In this document: one piece after another, positions 44,998 through 52,189 of the stretch
Layout: each line of letters opens with the position of its first letter
Numbering within the stretch: the first letter of the stretch is position 1
NCBI GenBank assembly: GCA_051961995.1
Contig: JBQCCR010000040.1
Location: forward strand, 1-64,000
Length of the DNA stretch: 64,000 nt
Direction of reading: 5' to 3'
From: 66-474 sp051961995
GTDB lineage: Bacteria; Pseudomonadota; Gammaproteobacteria; Xanthomonadales; Rhodanobacteraceae
The notes under the pieces: generated by a model
The model's database searches: none
What the model saw: the letters and a program-made list of their open reading frames with translations, nothing else
What the model was told of the DNA's origin: nothing
Made by a program: the position numbers and the translations under genes

Positions 44998-45046
44998 GGA
45001 GGTCACGTTCGATACACTCGTCCGTTCGCATTGAGTCCTTCGACAA

Positions 45047-45100
45047 CTTCAGGACAGGCTACGCTCGCGAAGCGAGCGAACTCGAAACGCCTGCCCTTCT
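45047..45100. repeat. Small hairpin in pirin to Mpo1 gap
   Basis: CGCTCGCGAAGCGAGCG at 45063-45079 is a tight hairpin within a stretch that starts TTCGACAACTTCAGGACAGG. It may be a dispersed repeat or the 3' hairpin of the pirin transcript. The T-run is absent. Confidence 0.35.
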
Positions 45101-45152
45101 TCGGTCCCGCGGGCCTGCGCTCAGGGGCGAACGGAATCGAATGCCGCGGCAC

Positions 45153-46031
45153 TCATTTCTCCGGCAGCGGAATGAATTCCTGATCGTCACCGGGAATCAG
45201 GCCGAAGCGGCCGCCCGCCCAGTCGCGCTTGGCCTGCTCGATGCGCTCGCGCGAAGACGAGACGAAATTCCACCACAGGTGCCGTGGTGCATCCAGCGCC
45301 GCGCCGCCGAGGATCACCACGCGCGAACCGGTGAGCGCTTGCAGGCGCACCATCGCTTTCCCGGGCAGGACGGCCAGGGTTTGCGACTCGACCTTCCGGT
45401 CGCCGACTCGCACTGCACCCTCGACCACATACACCGCGCGCTGTTCGTGCTCATCATCCAGTTCAAACACCGCATCGGCTTGCAGATCGCCGGCCAGATA
45501 CAACGTGGGCGAAAACACCCGCACCGGCGAGCGCAGGCCTTGAGCATTGCCGGCCACCACGGTCAGGCGCACGCCATCGTCTTCGATGCGCGGCAGCTCG
45601 TCGCCGGAAATATGATGGAACGCAGGCTCGGTTTCCTCATCCGCCTGCGGCAGCGCCACCTAGGTCTGGATGCCGTGCAAGGGTGCCCCGTCCACGCGTG
45701 CTTCCGGCGGGGTGCGTTCGGAATGGGCGATGCCGCGACCGGCGGTCATCCAGTTGACCGCTCCGGGACGGATGTCCTGCACGCTGCCCAGCGTGTCGCG
45801 GTGGCGCATCACGCCTTCGAACAGCCAGGTCACCGTCGCCAATCCGATATGCGGATGCGGGCGCACGTCCACGCCCCTTCCGGCAGGGAAGCGCGCAGGA
45901 CCCATATGATCGAAGAACACGAACGGGCCGACGCTGCGGCACTGGATCTGAGGCAGCAGGCGGCGCACATGGAAGCCGCCGAGATCGTGTTCGCGCCCGC
46001 GCAACAGCATGATTCGGTCCGTCTCCTGCAC
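45153..46031 (-). pseudogene. Pirin family protein interrupted by an in-frame TAG
   Basis: The frame from ATG 46031 encodes a pirin: GREHDLGGFHVRRLLPQIQC near residue 12, FVFFDHMGP near 38, and the metal site HPHIGLATVTWLFEG near 60 with GRGIAHSERTPPE near 99. At 45660-45662 a TAG follows LHGIQT, then the frame continues with VALPQADEETEPAFHH and the rest of the bicupin to 45153. Pirins have Trp at this place (LHGIQxWV), so TGG became TAG by one base. The total would be 292 residues. Either a recent nonsense mutation, a sequencing error, or readthrough. The two pieces could each be mis-annotated as separate genes. Confidence 0.85.
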
Positions 46032-46097
46032 TGTCGCAGCCGCCTGGTCGTCGGTTGCAGGGTATCACTTGCGGGAAATACCGGCTCCGGCTCCGGC

Positions 46098-46126
46098 GGC
46101 AACCGGCAACCGGCAACCGGCAACCA
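46098..46126. repeat. GGCAACC tandem units (right-arm of dispersed hairpin)
   Basis: GGCAACC is repeated four times in tandem just upstream of the pirin start, the same unit as the right arms at 48048-48060. A weaker left partner GTCGTCGGTTGCAG lies near 46047. The gap 46032-46277 also separates pirin from the divergent regulator gene. Confidence 0.5.
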
Positions 46127-46277
46127 GATTGTGGCGGAAAGCAAACACGTGATCGGCTTTGCATTCGCGCGAGCCGCTCCCGCCGACACTTGCAGGGGTG
46201 AAGGGTGCCGCCGCCACGAGCGATCGCGCGGCAGTTCCTGGCCGTACACGCTCTCACAATCAGGGGTGGATGCAGGC

Positions 46278-47435
46278 ATGGCAACCAATGATCACGCGGT
46301 TCGGGTCTGGGGCGCGGAGTGGACCCACAAGTTCCAGACGGTGCTCGAGCACGGCTGGCCGCTGGCCGAAGTCGCGGCCCTGCATGACGACCTGGATCGC
46401 ATCGCATCCGCCGCGGATGGGCTGCACGATGACGAGCTGGCGAGCACCGCGGTGGAGCTTTCGGTTTACCTGTGTTCGTTCGTGGATGACGGCCACAGCC
46501 CGGATGCCAACCAGCGCGCCAACCTGGTGCGGATGAGCCGCGCGCTCGGCGGCGATCGCGCGCCTGTCGCGGTGCAACCGGCGCAGGTGTCGAAGCCCTC
46601 CAAGCTCGCGCATCTGCTGTGCGTCAGCGAGGACGCCAGCCTCGTCGCCGAGATGTGCATGCGTCTGGCCGAGCGCGGCGTGGCGCTGACGGCCCGATCG
46701 AACGCGGACGACGCGCTGCAACGCCCGCCCGAACATGGCATGCACGTGGTGCTGGTGGATCAGGCGCAGCTTGGCGAACTGCAACGGCTGGAACGCGCCG
46801 CGCTGCAGCTCGGCGGCAGTGCCGGCCGGCCGCTGTTCGTGGCGATGCTGCGCGAGAACTCGCTGCAGCAACGCATGTCGGCGCTACGCGGCGGTGCGGA
46901 CATGGTGCTGGATTTCGAGGACAACCCCGCGCAGCTCGCCGAACGTGCCGCGCGGGTGCTTCGCGAGCGCGACAGCGCGCCGCTGCGCGCGATGATCATC
47001 GACGACGATCGCAGCCAGGCCATGTTCTGCGAAAGCGTGCTGCGCCACGCGGGCGTGGAGACGCGGCTTTACACCGATGCGCGGCAGGCGCTCGCAGAGT
47101 TCGCCGAATTCCGTCCGGAAGTGGTGCTGCTCGATCTCTACATGCCTGACATGGACGGCTTGAGTCTTGCCTCCGCTGTGCGCGGGCAGCCGGACGCGGC
47201 CAGCACTTCGATCGTGTTCCTGTCCGGCGACCAGGATTCGGAAACGCGCTTCCAGGCGCTGGCCGCCGGCGGCGACGACTTCCTGACCAAGCCGATTCTG
47301 CCGCGCCATCTGGTGGCGGCGGTGCTCACGCGCGGCCGCCGCGCGCGGCAATTGCACGCCTCCGCAGGGCGGCCGGCGGAAACCGCGAGCGCAGGCGGCA
47401 ACGTCCGCAACTTCCAGGCTCGCCGCGCAGGCTGA
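46278..47435 (+). CDS. Response regulator with degenerate plus intact receiver domains
   Basis: A 385-residue protein. Residues 1-100 are a helical, acidic region that I do not recognise. Residues 108-232 look like a receiver fold lacking the N-terminal acid pair (LLCVSEDAS) and with VVLVDQAQLG where the phosphosite loop would be, so it is probably a pseudo-receiver. Residues 237-360 are a full receiver: IIDDD at 240-244, phosphosite Asp286 in LLDLYMPDMDG, SGDQD near 314 and FLTKP near 338. No DNA-binding, GGDEF or HD-GYP domain follows. The ATG at 46278 is chosen because upstream sequence is repeat-rich. No histidine kinase is adjacent. Confidence 0.85.
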   Translation: MATNDHAVRVWGAEWTHKFQTVLEHGWPLAEVAALHDDLDRIASAADGLHDDELASTAVELSVYLCSFVDDGHSPDANQRANLVRMSRALGGDRAPVAVQPAQVSKPSKLAHLLCVSEDASLVAEMCMRLAERGVALTARSNADDALQRPPEHGMHVVLVDQAQLGELQRLERAALQLGGSAGRPLFVAMLRENSLQQRMSALRGGADMVLDFEDNPAQLAERAARVLRERDSAPLRAMIIDDDRSQAMFCESVLRHAGVETRLYTDARQALAEFAEFRPEVVLLDLYMPDMDGLSLASAVRGQPDAASTSIVFLSGDQDSETRFQALAAGGDDFLTKPILPRHLVAAVLTRGRRARQLHASAGRPAETASAGGNVRNFQARRAG

Positions 47436-47522
47436 TCCGCACACGCGACTTCGTTCATCACGCATTGCGCCGGCGCGTGCAAAGTTGATGCACCGCCGGC
47501 ACGGCGAGGAGCGGAGTCGAAG

Positions 47523-47990
47523 ATGCGCATACACCCGCGGCTGGCTTTTGCATTTTCCGGCTTGTGCGCCGTTGCCCTGGCCGGCTGCGCCAGCCATCCA
47601 CAGAAGACACACCCCGCGCGGCCGGTGCCGAATGCGGCGCCGCGTCCGGCACAGCCGGTGCCGGTCATTCCGCGCAACGAAACGGGCACCGCTCCCAACG
47701 AACAATTGCCGCCTGCTCCCAACGGCATGGTCGGCGTGGCGTCCTGCGATCAATATCTCTCCACTTACAAGGCCTGCCACCGCGCAGCCGGGATCTTCGC
47801 GCCCGGCCAGGTCGAGACGCATTACGAAATGATGCGCGACAGCCTGCTGCGGGATGCGCGCGACCCGCTCAAACGCGCGACGCTCGATCAGCGCTGCCGC
47901 GCGCTGTCGAAGCAACTGCAGGAAGCGTTGCACGGCAAGAGCTGCAATGCCGTGCCGGTGGCTGCGTCCACCACGGGCACGCATTCTTGA
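47523..47990 (+). CDS. Small lipoprotein of unknown function
   Basis: A 155-residue protein with a lipoprotein signal, MRIHPRLAFAFSGLCAVALA, and lipobox LAGC with Cys at residue 22. A Pro-rich linker follows. The C-terminal half (SCDQYLSTYKACHRAAGIFA, then KQLQEALHGKSCNA) has paired cysteines that may form a disulfide. ATG 47523 has GGAG six bases upstream. Not recognised further. Confidence 0.75.
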   Translation: MRIHPRLAFAFSGLCAVALAGCASHPQKTHPARPVPNAAPRPAQPVPVIPRNETGTAPNEQLPPAPNGMVGVASCDQYLSTYKACHRAAGIFAPGQVETHYEMMRDSLLRDARDPLKRATLDQRCRALSKQLQEALHGKSCNAVPVAASTTGTHS

Positions 47991-48010
47991 CGCACGCGGC
48001 GGGGCTGTCA

Positions 48011-48060
48011 GGTTGCCGGTTGCGAGAACGGGCCGAAGCATTCACCGGCAACCGGCAACC
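48011..48060. repeat. GGTTGCCGGTTGC-type perfect hairpin
   Basis: GGTTGCCGGTTGC at 48011-48023 and GCAACCGGCAACC at 48048-48060 are exact reverse complements (13-bp stem, 24-base loop). It lies between the lipoprotein gene and msrB, and is the cleanest copy of the family. Confidence 0.7.
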
Positions 48061-48128
48061 ATTCCGGCGGGCCGTAATCGGAACGACTCCACTCCGGTCG
48101 GTTAGCTGATGAGTGCCTGGAGGCGCAC

Positions 48129-48632
48129 ATGAACCGTCGCACGTTTCTGGCTGGCAGCATCGGTGCGCTGGGCTTGAGCGCTTTCGCGCTGATCGCGCGC
48201 AGCGCGCAAGACCTGGTCACGGTGGATATCACGCCGCAACCGACGTTCAAGCTCTCCGATGCGCAATGGCGGCAGCGGCTCGGGCCGGAGCGCTACGCTG
48301 TCTTGCGCCAGGCCGCGACCGAACCGCCTTTCAGCAGTCCGCTTGATCACGAGCATCGCGCCGGCATTTATCGCTGCGCCGGTTGCGAGCTGCCGTTGTA
48401 TTCGTCGAAAACCAAATTCGATTCCGGCACCGGATGGCCGAGCTTCTGGCAACCGCTGCCGCGCGCAATCACCACACGCCGGGATACGAGTTTGATGATG
48501 GTGCGTATCGAAGTGCTGTGCCGCCGCTGCGGAGGACACCTCGGCCACGTGTTTGACGATGGCCCGCCGCCGACGGGCTTGCGCTATTGCATGAACGGAT
48601 TGGCGCTGCGCTTCGTGCCGAGCTCCGCGTGA
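48129..48632 (+). CDS. msrB: Peptide-methionine (R)-S-oxide reductase, exported
   Basis: Reduces methionine-R-sulfoxide in proteins. It has 167 residues. The N-terminal MNRRTFLAGSIGALGLSAFA has a twin-arginine motif and hydrophobic stretch, so the enzyme is probably exported through Tat to the periplasm. The MsrB domain shows zinc pairs CAGC near 83 and CRRC near 130, FDSGTGWPSFW near 98, and the catalytic Cys154 in RYCMNGLAL. A likely resolving Cys is not clear. Confidence 0.92.
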   Translation: MNRRTFLAGSIGALGLSAFALIARSAQDLVTVDITPQPTFKLSDAQWRQRLGPERYAVLRQAATEPPFSSPLDHEHRAGIYRCAGCELPLYSSKTKFDSGTGWPSFWQPLPRAITTRRDTSLMMVRIEVLCRRCGGHLGHVFDDGPPPTGLRYCMNGLALRFVPSSA

Positions 48633-48682
48633 GATGCAAACGACATCGCTGCTCCCGGCAAGAGCGGCAACTGCCTGCGCGC

Positions 48683-50509
48683 TCACTGCGCAGATGGCTG
48701 CACTCCGCGATCCAGATGCAGCGTGGCCCAGGCGAGGTTGTCGGCCAGGCTTTCCATCAGCAGCAATTCTTCCGATGCGACCGGATTGGTGTCGGCCGCG
48801 TACAGGCACAACAAACCGATGGTGCGTGTGCCATCGCGCAACGGCAGGGTGATCGCCTTGCGGAATCCGTTCGCGCGCGCCGAATCCACCTTCCAAGCAA
48901 AACCGGAATCGGGATGCTGGATGTCCTGCACGACAACCGGCTGGCCGCTGCGCATGGTTCGTCCGCCCGGCCCCCTGCCCGCGACTTCGTCTTCACTTGA
49001 GCTCAGGCGCAAATCCTTCAGATATTCCAGACCCGCGCCCGCCCAAGCTTCCGGCCGAACCGAGCCTGCCGCATCGCTTTCGGCGAATCCCACCCATGCC
49101 ATGCGATAGCCGCCGGTTTCCACCACGATCCGGCACACCGCATCGAGAAGGGCCTGACGCTCGGAAGCGTGGATCACCGCCTCGCTGCACCGGCCCAGCA
49201 TCGCCTGCGCGCGGCTGATGCGCGTGAACTCGCGCTCGGCGATGAGCCGCGCAGTGATATCACTGGCCATCACCAGCCTTCCCTGCCGGCCGTCGAAGAC
49301 GATGTCGTCGGTAATGACCTCGACGTCGATCAGACTGCCGTCCTTGCGTTTGTGCCGCCAGTTGTCAATGTCCTTGCGGCGATAGGTGGGCAAGCTGACC
49401 GCCTCGCTGAAGCGCGCAAAGTCTTCTTCCGGACGCAGGTCGAGCGCGCTCATCGCGAGGAATTCGTCACGCGTGTAGCCGTAGTGCCGCACGGCGGCGT
49501 CGTTGACCGCGAGGAAACGCAGCGATTCGCGGTCGAACACCCACATCGGATGTGGATTGCCCTCGAACAGCAGCCGATATTGGGCTTCGGATGCCTGCAA
49601 CTTTTCCAGCATGTGCTGCCGGCCGGCTTCCAGCGCTTCGACTTGCTCGCTGGCCTGTCGCTTTTCGATCGCGATGCCGACGATCTGAACGCAGGCATTC
49701 GCCAGTTCCAGCTCCGCGGCGGTGGGTGCGCGCGGGGTGCGGTAGTACACCGCCACCGTACCGAGCACCTCTTGTGTGCTGGACAGGATCGGCACGGACC
49801 AGCTCGCGCGCAAACCATAACGCAGCATCCCGTCGCGCCAGTCCAGCCAGGCCGGATCGTTCGCGATATCGGCGCTGACCACGGTGCGGCGTTCGTGCGC
49901 GGCGGTACCGCAGCAGCCCTGCCCCGGCCCGATCTTCGAGCGCTCGAGGGCGCGGATCAATTCCGCAGGGAATCCGCTGGAAGCGGCATGGCGCAGGTAC
50001 TCACCTTCGTCGTCCAGCAGCAACACGGTGCAGATCGCCTGGCGATGCTGTGACTCGATCAGGCGCACGGTCGCGGCCAGCACCTCCTGCAGCGAGGCTC
50101 CCTGCGCCATGGTGGCAAGCAGCGCGACACGTTCCTTTTCCAGTGCGGAGAGACGATGGCGCTCGGTGGCGTCGTGCAGGCTGACGAACCAGGCCGGCTC
50201 GCCGTTCCAGAGGGTTTGCGCCAGCCGCATTTCCACGGTCAGGCTCGGCGCATCGGCACGCATGATTTCGACCTGGCCTGGCGCGTCCTCGCGGAGCGGG
50301 TAGCCATAGGCCGAGCCGATCAGTTGCTCGATGCTCCAGCCCAGAAGCGCAGCGGCGGCGGGATTCGCGTAACGCACCCGCGCATCGGCGCCCACCACCA
50401 GCACACCGTCCGGGCTGCGCTCGATCAATCCGCGCCAGGAGGCCTCATCGGCCTCGACGGGGGCTCGCGGCCCAAGAAGCCATTGCCATCCAGAGATCAT
50501 GTTCCCCAT
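48683..50509 (-). CDS. PAS-GAF-PAS-GAF sensory protein without an output domain
   Basis: A 608-residue soluble protein. PAS1 (about 25-130, GLIERSPDGVLVVGADARVR), GAF1 (about 140-290, GQGCCGTAAHERRTVVSADI), a short coiled segment (about 290-315), PAS2 (about 315-435, EAQYRLLFEGNPHPMWVFD), and GAF2 (about 450-600, ETGGYRMAWVGFAESDAAG). It ends about ten residues after GAF2. There is no histidine kinase, GGDEF, EAL or HTH domain, although PAS-GAF proteins of this kind normally have one at the C-terminus. Downstream (48633-48682) no such domain continues in any frame. ATG 50509 has GAGGT at about seven bases. Confidence 0.88.
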   Translation of the reverse strand: MGNMISGWQWLLGPRAPVEADEASWRGLIERSPDGVLVVGADARVRYANPAAAALLGWSIEQLIGSAYGYPLREDAPGQVEIMRADAPSLTVEMRLAQTLWNGEPAWFVSLHDATERHRLSALEKERVALLATMAQGASLQEVLAATVRLIESQHRQAICTVLLLDDEGEYLRHAASSGFPAELIRALERSKIGPGQGCCGTAAHERRTVVSADIANDPAWLDWRDGMLRYGLRASWSVPILSSTQEVLGTVAVYYRTPRAPTAAELELANACVQIVGIAIEKRQASEQVEALEAGRQHMLEKLQASEAQYRLLFEGNPHPMWVFDRESLRFLAVNDAAVRHYGYTRDEFLAMSALDLRPEEDFARFSEAVSLPTYRRKDIDNWRHKRKDGSLIDVEVITDDIVFDGRQGRLVMASDITARLIAEREFTRISRAQAMLGRCSEAVIHASERQALLDAVCRIVVETGGYRMAWVGFAESDAAGSVRPEAWAGAGLEYLKDLRLSSSEDEVAGRGPGGRTMRSGQPVVVQDIQHPDSGFAWKVDSARANGFRKAITLPLRDGTRTIGLLCLYAADTNPVASEELLLMESLADNLAWATLHLDRGVQPSAQ

Positions 50510-50688
50510 TGCTGCAACCTCGAATGCGGCGGAAATCGCATTCCGCTCGCGCGGACACCTGCATGGGCGAGGCCAGCCGCCCCTCTCAAAGTGAGAACCA
50601 GTTCATTGGATCCGTCGAGTTTGCGCTTGGACACATTGCGGGTTCGCGTTTTCCGAATGGAAGGACGGGAATCCTGGCGAATCTGCAA

Positions 50689-50717
50689 CAAAAAGCCCCG
50701 GCCTTGCGGCCGGGGCT
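50689..50717 (-). terminator. Rho-independent terminator of the first csp gene
   Basis: On the minus strand AGCCCCGGCC-GCAA-GGCCGGGGCT is a 10-bp stem with a GCAA tetraloop, followed by TTTTTG. It lies about 27 bases after the csp stop. Confidence 0.9.
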
Positions 50718-50743
50718 TGATGGTTCACGCCGGCGAACCGGCT

Positions 50744-50953
50744 TCAGGCAGGCTCGACTGCGTCCGCTTGCAGGCCCTTCGGGCCCTTCACCACGGTGAA
50801 GGTGACCTTCTGGCCTTCCTGCAGCGACTTGAAGCCGGTGCCCTGGATGGCGCGGAAGTGCACGAACACGTCCTCGCCGTTCTCGCGGCTGATGAAACCG
50901 AAGCCCTTGGCATCGTTGAACCATTTGACGGTGCCGGTCTGACGATCCGACAT
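50744..50953 (-). CDS. Cold-shock domain protein (CspA family)
   Basis: A 69-residue single cold-shock domain that binds single-stranded RNA/DNA. RNP1 KGFGFIS is at 16-22 and RNP2 VFVHF at 29-33. ATG 50953 has AAGGAG at about seven bases. It differs from the second copy at 61717 at about ten positions. The own terminator downstream and long upstream gap indicate a single-gene transcript, probably with a regulatory 5' leader as for other csp genes (family knowledge). Confidence 0.95.
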   Translation of the reverse strand: MSDRQTGTVKWFNDAKGFGFISRENGEDVFVHFRAIQGTGFKSLQEGQKVTFTVVKGPKGLQADAVEPA

Positions 50954-51276
50954 AACTGACTCCTTGCGACTCGAATGTTGAATACACAACGCGTAAACCG
51001 CGCGCCTTGTTGCACTGACTAGCGAGCTTGAAGACAGCGATGCGATCGTTGCAACGGGCCCCATGGACCGCATTGCCCCCGCGGTCCGGCTAACTCAGCG
51101 GGCGGATCGTACTGCAAGCCAGAAGGGAAACGCCAGTGCATCCGGGTATTTGCGACGGATCGCCGGACATTCCGCGTGGATTAATAGCCGCCCGCTTAAT
51201 TTGAACTGGCTGACGACCGCCAGCGCCGAACCCGCGGTCGCGCTTCTCCCATCCAGGACGATCAAGGAGAACCCCC
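50954..51276. other. Divergent control region between csp and the EF-hand gene
   Basis: 323 bases without a gene. It must hold the csp promoter and 5' leader (minus) and the promoter of the EF-hand gene (plus). I see no hexamers strong enough to call, nor a cold-box I can align with confidence. Confidence 0.4.
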
Positions 51277-51813
51277 ATGAATGCCCGCTCCCGCTTGCTT
51301 GCGCTCGCCGTGGCTTCGCTGTTCGCAACGGCAGCTGTAGCGCAGTACGCGCCACCCCCGCCGCCCCCGCCCCCTCCGGAGGCGCAAGGCGCGATTCCGC
51401 CACCTCCCCCACCTCCGCCCATGGCGCCCGCCGCACCCGTCGAGCAGCAGTCGCTGCCTGCGCCGCCGCCTCCCCCGCCTCCGCCTCCGGCCGAACCGGT
51501 TCAGCCCGCGATACCTCCGATGCCGGCAACGGATCAGACCATGTCCGCCCCCGCGGCCACGGGCGGCTTGACCGAGGAGCGTTCGGTGCAGTTCCAGGAT
51601 GCCCAGGGCGTCAACGTCACCGTGAACTACGGTATGCCCCAGCCCGACAACTTCGGCCCCAAGCCGCCGTTCTCGCAGCTGGATTCGAATCATGACGGCC
51701 GGATCAGCCAGACCGAGGCGCAGGCCTATCTGCCGCTGTACAACGACTGGCTGCATGTCGCGCCTCACGCGAGCAGCATCAGCCAGGCGCAATACGACGG
51801 CTGGAACGATTGA
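51277..51813 (+). CDS. Exported proline-rich EF-hand protein
   Basis: A 178-residue protein with a Sec signal peptide (LLALAVASLFATAAVAQ, 7-23). Three polyproline runs follow, of 9, 8 and 9 prolines (about 26-34, 42-49 and 62-70). A canonical EF-hand loop DSNHDGRISQTE lies near residue 134, with Asp, Asn, Asp and Glu at calcium positions 1, 3, 5 and 12. Only one EF-hand is complete; the C-terminal ISQAQYDGWND may be half of a second. Probable periplasmic or surface Ca2+-binding protein. AAGGAG lies about seven bases before the ATG. Confidence 0.85.
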   Translation: MNARSRLLALAVASLFATAAVAQYAPPPPPPPPPEAQGAIPPPPPPPPMAPAAPVEQQSLPAPPPPPPPPPAEPVQPAIPPMPATDQTMSAPAATGGLTEERSVQFQDAQGVNVTVNYGMPQPDNFGPKPPFSQLDSNHDGRISQTEAQAYLPLYNDWLHVAPHASSISQAQYDGWND

Positions 51814-51828
51814 GGGATCGTGTGAAAC

Positions 51829-51857
51829 AAAAAGGGCCGCAAGGCCCTTTTTGTTTT
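51829..51857. terminator. Bidirectional rho-independent terminator
   Basis: AAAAAGGGCC-GCAA-GGCCCTTTTT with TGTTTT after it on the plus strand and a matching T-run on the minus strand. It serves the EF-hand gene and the convergent membrane-protein gene. Confidence 0.9.
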
Positions 51858-51861
51858 CAGC

Positions 51862-52170
51862 TCACTCGCGCTCGACCCGTCGTCGCTGGCTTTCCTCGAC
51901 ACCGACCAGCGCCGCGAGCACGCCGCTCAGGGCGAGGGCAAGCAAGCCGTAGCCGACCAGGCCGATCACCGAGGTCGCGGCCATCATCGCGTACGGCCCT
52001 GTTGCCGCCGCGCTGCCCCCGGCGTGCAACCACAATGCGGTGATACCCCAGGCAATGCCACCGGCGATCAGCAGCATGCCGATCCAGGCGATCACCCGCG
52101 CCGTGACCAGCACCAGACGCAAATGGCGGGTCTGCAGCGAGCCGTAAGGGAGCCAGCGATTCAGGGCCAT
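51862..52170 (-). CDS. Small inner-membrane protein of unknown function
   Basis: A 102-residue protein with two or three hydrophobic helices (VIAWIGMLLIAGGIAWGITA near 26 and MMAATSVIGLVGYGLLALAL near 62) and a charged tail ending SQRRRVERE. The ATG 52170 is used because the longer ORF adds Arg-rich residues without family support. Not recognised. It lies 19 bases downstream of the M14 peptidase gene, so probably co-transcribed. Confidence 0.7.
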   Translation of the reverse strand: MALNRWLPYGSLQTRHLRLVLVTARVIAWIGMLLIAGGIAWGITALWLHAGGSAAATGPYAMMAATSVIGLVGYGLLALALSGVLAALVGVEESQRRRVERE

Positions 52171-52189
52171 GCGTCGTGTCCTCACGCGA

